From positions 3,965,272-4,029,271 of the forward strand of contig NZ_KZ614149.1 in NCBI RefSeq assembly GCF_002886255.1: 64,000 bases of DNA, given 5' to 3'. Made by a program: the position numbers and the translations under genes. The notes beneath the pieces were generated by a model. That model had not been told where the DNA came from, did no database searches, and was given only the letters and a program-made list of their open reading frames with translations. Positions 61,467 through 64,000 of this stretch are shown here, piece by piece (position 1 is the first letter of the stretch; the number at the start of each line of letters is the position of its first letter). Origin of the DNA: Alteribacillus bidgolensis (lineage in GTDB: Bacteria; Bacillota; Bacilli; Bacillales; Marinococcaceae).

Positions 61467-62732
61467 TTATATCCAGCCTCGGAAACGACTGGCTTCAGCC
61501 ATTTTTCTGGTACCTGCGATATAGGCAGCTGTACGCATGTCAGATTTGTAACGTGATGCTGTTTCATACACTTTATGAAAAGAATGTACCATTTTAGTAT
61601 GCAGCTTATGGTCCACTTCTTCTTCTGACCAGTAATATCCCTGGTTGTTTTGTACCCATTCGAAGTAAGAAACAATTACACCCCCTGAGCTGGCTAACAA
61701 ATCCGGGATTAATAAAATATTGTTATCGGTTAGAATTTTAGTAGCTTTTGAAGTTGTTGGTCCATTTGCAGCTTCTACCACTATTTTTGCTTTAATACGG
61801 CCGGCATTTCGTTCGGTGATTTGATTAGCAATAGCAGCTGGGATAAGAATGTCACACTCTTTTTCCATGAGTTCTTCATTCGTAATCGTATTCTTAAATT
61901 GATTGGTTACCATTCCAAAACTGTCTCTGCGTTCGTTCAATGTAGAGATATCAAGTCCGTCCGGATCATACAAAGCACCCAGCACATCGCTGATCCCAAC
62001 CACTTGTGCACCTTTGTCGTACAAAAACTTGGCAATGAAGCTTCCTGCATTCCCAAAACCTTGAATAATGACCCGAGCGTCCTCCAATTTTTTGTTTAAT
62101 ACGTTGACTGCTTCTTCTATACATATGAGCACGCCTCTCGCTGTTGCTGTTTCCCGGCCCTGAGATCCACCGAGTACAACTGGTTTCCCGGTGATAAATC
62201 CAGGTGAATCAAATTCTTTGATGCGGCTGTATTCATCCATCATCCAGGCCATAATTTGGGAGTTCGTATACACATCAGGGGCGGGAATGTCTTTGGTTGG
62301 TCCGACAATTTGGCTGATCATTCGAACATATCCTCGACTTAAACGTTCGAGTTCTGCAAATGACATTTGCCGGGGGTCGCAAATGACTCCGCCTTTACCT
62401 CCGCCATATGGTAAATTGTTAATTCCGCATTTTAGACTCATCCAAAGAGAAAGAGATTTTACTTCTTCCTCAGAAACGGAAGGGTGAAAACGAACACCGC
62501 CTTTCGTTGGGCCAACCGCATCATTGTGCTGCGCTCGAAACCCTGTAAAAACCTGCGTACGTCCGTTGTCCATACGTACTGGAATACGGACTGTCATCAT
62601 TCTAACGGGCTCTTTTAGTAATGCAAACATTTCATCCGGGTAACCGAGTTTGTTGGTTGCATTTTTCATCGTAGCTTGCGCTGATTGTAATAAAGAAGTG
62701 GCTGACGACTTTTGTTCGGTAATGGTAGTCAT
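61467..62732 (-). CDS. rocG: Catabolic NAD-glutamate dehydrogenase (RocG/GudB type)
   Basis: Hexameric enzyme (421 aa) that oxidises glutamate to 2-oxoglutarate and ammonia. It shows YRAQHN-type FRAQHNDAVGPTKGGVRFHP near 68, the catalytic Lys in LPYGGGKGG, APDVYTNSQIMAWMMDEYS, the NAD loop VIQGFGNAGSF near 230, and AEASRFRGWI at the end, nearly as in B. subtilis GudB/RocG. ATG follows AAGGAGG. A sigma-54-type promoter lies just upstream and a RocR-type activator is divergent, which points to arginine/ornithine-induced RocG rather than constitutive GudB. Confidence 0.93.
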   Translation of the reverse strand: MTTITEQKSSATSLLQSAQATMKNATNKLGYPDEMFALLKEPVRMMTVRIPVRMDNGRTQVFTGFRAQHNDAVGPTKGGVRFHPSVSEEEVKSLSLWMSLKCGINNLPYGGGKGGVICDPRQMSFAELERLSRGYVRMISQIVGPTKDIPAPDVYTNSQIMAWMMDEYSRIKEFDSPGFITGKPVVLGGSQGRETATARGVLICIEEAVNVLNKKLEDARVIIQGFGNAGSFIAKFLYDKGAQVVGISDVLGALYDPDGLDISTLNERRDSFGMVTNQFKNTITNEELMEKECDILIPAAIANQITERNAGRIKAKIVVEAANGPTTSKATKILTDNNILLIPDLLASSGGVIVSYFEWVQNNQGYYWSEEEVDHKLHTKMVHSFHKVYETASRYKSDMRTAAYIAGTRKMAEASRFRGWI

Positions 62733-62773
62733 AAAATGCTGCCTCCTTAATTAAAAACTTACTACTCTCTTAT

Positions 62774-62791
62774 TCAAGAATTGTGCCAAGT
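62774..62791 (-). promoter_or_regulatory. Sigma-54 (SigL) -24/-12 promoter of glutamate dehydrogenase
   Basis: Read on the minus strand, TTGGCAC (62784-62790), five bases, then TTGAA (62774-62778) fits TTGGCACN5TTGCW with exact GG-N10 spacing and one change (GA for GC at -12). Transcription would start about 30 bases before the ATG. Confidence 0.75.
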
Positions 62792-62825
62792 TAGAAATAT
62801 ATAAAATCCCCATTAAAAGCCTATG

Positions 62826-62846
62826 GGAAGAAAATAATTTTTGCTT
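62826..62846. promoter_or_regulatory. Possible upstream activating site for the RocR-like protein
   Basis: An imperfect dyad GAAAATAATTTTTGC lies about 45-50 bases upstream of the -24 element, between the two divergent genes. RocR sites in B. subtilis are AT-rich dyads with TGCAAAA/TTTTGCA arms; only one arm is good here. Confidence 0.35.
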
Positions 62847-62928
62847 TTATGAAATGAAACTGGTATTATGAAGAAAAATTTTTAAAGAAAAGAAAAATAA
62901 TTTTTTATATTTTATAAGGGTGATATCA

Positions 62929-64000
62929 ATGACAGATATAGAAAAAACCCAACAAGGAATTATTTATGAAAAATTAATGGATGAGATTGATACTGGAGTA
63001 CACGCAGTAGATTCAACAGGAAAAACAATTATTTATAATGTCAAAATGTCAGAAATTGAAAATATGAATGCACAAGAAGTCTTGAACAAACATATATCAG
63101 AAGTGTTTAAATTTAACGAAGGACAGGAAAGTACACTTGAAAATGCTCTTTCAAAGGGAATTGAATCGAGAAACGTTAAACAGACGTATTTGAATAACAA
63201 AGGTATAGAAATTACAACTATTAATAACACCTTTCCTGTGAAACAAAACGGTACCATTGTTGGAGCACTAGAGGTAACAAAAGACATTACAAAACTTGAG
63301 AGAATGGTACAAGAAAATATGAAGAGGGGACATCGCAAGTATTCATTTGACAGCATTATCGGCAGAAGCTCCGAAATTAAAGAAGTTATTGATCAAGCCA
63401 AGCGAGCCACTAGGACGAGTTCTTCTATTCTGATAATTGGGGAGACGGGGACGGGAAAAGAAATTTTTGCCCAAAGTATCCACAATGGAAGCAGTCGTTC
63501 CTCTGGCCCTTTTATTAGTCAAAACTGTGCTGCCTTGCCCGACAGCTTAATTGAAGGTATTTTATTTGGTACAAAAAAAGGCGCATTTACGGGTTCTGAA
63601 GACCGCCCAGGGTTATTTGAACAAGCGGAAGGGGGAACGCTGCTTCTTGATGAGATTAATTCGCTCAGCCCTAATTTACAGTCGAAATTACTTCGAGCTA
63701 TTCAAGAAAAAACTATTCGAAGAGTCGGGGACACAAAAGAAAGGGAAACGGATATCCGTCTGATCGCAACAATGAATGAAGATCCCATTGATGCTGTGAC
63801 AGAAGGGCGTCTCCGAAAGGACTTGTATTACCGGCTTAGCGTTGTATCGTTATTCATACCGCCTCTGCGTGATAGAAAAGACGATATGAAAGAACTAGTT
63901 GATTTTTTTATGAATTCATACAATGAACTGTTTCAATTAAATGTAAAAGAGATAAGTGACGGGGTTCAGCGCTTTTTCCAGGAATATCACTGGCCGGGTA
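62929..64000 (+). CDS. rocR: Sigma-54-dependent activator, RocR-like (truncated by window end)
   Basis: At least 357 residues are visible and the gene runs off the window. An N-terminal PAS-like sensor (about 10-120; DTGVHAVDSTGKTIIYN, GALEVTKDIT) is followed by the AAA+ domain: IIGRS at 143-147, Walker A GETGTGKE (171-178), LLLDEINSL (238-246) and YYRLSVVSL..PPLRDRKDD. The sigma-54 contact loop reads GAFTGS (218-223) instead of GAFTGA. A C-terminal Fis-type HTH is expected beyond the window. ATG 62929 follows AAGGGTGAT. The divergent dehydrogenase with a -24/-12 promoter makes it the likely RocR. Confidence 0.85.
   Translation, partial: MTDIEKTQQGIIYEKLMDEIDTGVHAVDSTGKTIIYNVKMSEIENMNAQEVLNKHISEVFKFNEGQESTLENALSKGIESRNVKQTYLNNKGIEITTINNTFPVKQNGTIVGALEVTKDITKLERMVQENMKRGHRKYSFDSIIGRSSEIKEVIDQAKRATRTSSSILIIGETGTGKEIFAQSIHNGSSRSSGPFISQNCAALPDSLIEGILFGTKKGAFTGSEDRPGLFEQAEGGTLLLDEINSLSPNLQSKLLRAIQEKTIRRVGDTKERETDIRLIATMNEDPIDAVTEGRLRKDLYYRLSVVSLFIPPLRDRKDDMKELVDFFMNSYNELFQLNVKEISDGVQRFFQEYHWPG

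Noticed and set aside
1..64000. CRISPR arrays, tRNA, rRNA or T-box leaders
   Set aside because: I looked for regularly spaced direct repeats, tRNA-like cloverleaf ends and the T-box sequence and found none, despite the cas3 relic.

Overview
The window comes from the chromosome of a low-G+C Bacillaceae member. Gene content and order follow Bacillus subtilis closely: yeaC-yeaD-yebA-guaA-pbuG, then yebE-yebG-purEKBCSQLFMNHD, then yerA-yerB-yerC-pcrB-pcrA-ligA-camS-gatCAB and dgkB. Glutamate-rich linkers in several surface proteins (the transglutaminase, YerB, CamS) fit a salt- or alkali-tolerant species, but that is inference only. I saw no rRNA, tRNA, intact insertion sequence or CRISPR array.

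Layout. 1-8.6 kb is a myo-inositol catabolic region. It holds iolE, iolG and iolI on the plus strand, a minus-strand operon of an IolR-like repressor, a YusQ-type tautomerase and an SDR, then a divergent iolJ aldolase behind three phased IolR-type operator repeats, an AraC regulator, and a clearly decayed iolT transporter. 8.9-13.2 kb holds a MoxR/DUF58/transglutaminase operon. 13.2-16.9 kb holds guaA and pbuG, each behind its own purine-riboswitch attenuator. 17-24.2 kb is an accessory block: a composite repeat, intracellular subtilisin, a YitT protein, an AcuI-like reductase, an M20 amidohydrolase and a type III polyketide synthase with its methyltransferase. 24.2-38.1 kb holds yebE, yebG and the complete 12-gene purine operon behind a PurBox pair, promoter and guanine riboswitch. 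38.4-53 kb holds the yerABC, pcrBA, ligA, camS and gatCAB genes. 53-64 kb is more accessory: a phosphoesterase, a PlcR-like regulator with a small divergent peptide gene, dgkB, a GNAT acetyltransferase, several coding remnants including a broken cas3 HD domain, ggt, and a glutamate dehydrogenase divergent from a sigma-54 activator of RocR type.

How the genes work together. IMP synthesis (pur operon), GMP formation (guaA) and purine uptake (pbuG) appear to be co-controlled. pbuG and pur share an identically spaced PurBox-promoter-guanine riboswitch layout. The guaA riboswitch lacks PurBoxes and has U rather than C at the ligand-discriminating position. The most novel-looking element is at 54.8-56 kb: a 34-codon secreted-peptide gene with a strong ribosome binding site, divergent from a 297-residue XRE-TPR regulator. 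The peptide's C-terminal heptapeptide has the same Leu-Pro and terminal-aromatic positions as the PapR signal of PlcR, so this may be an undescribed quorum-sensing pair.
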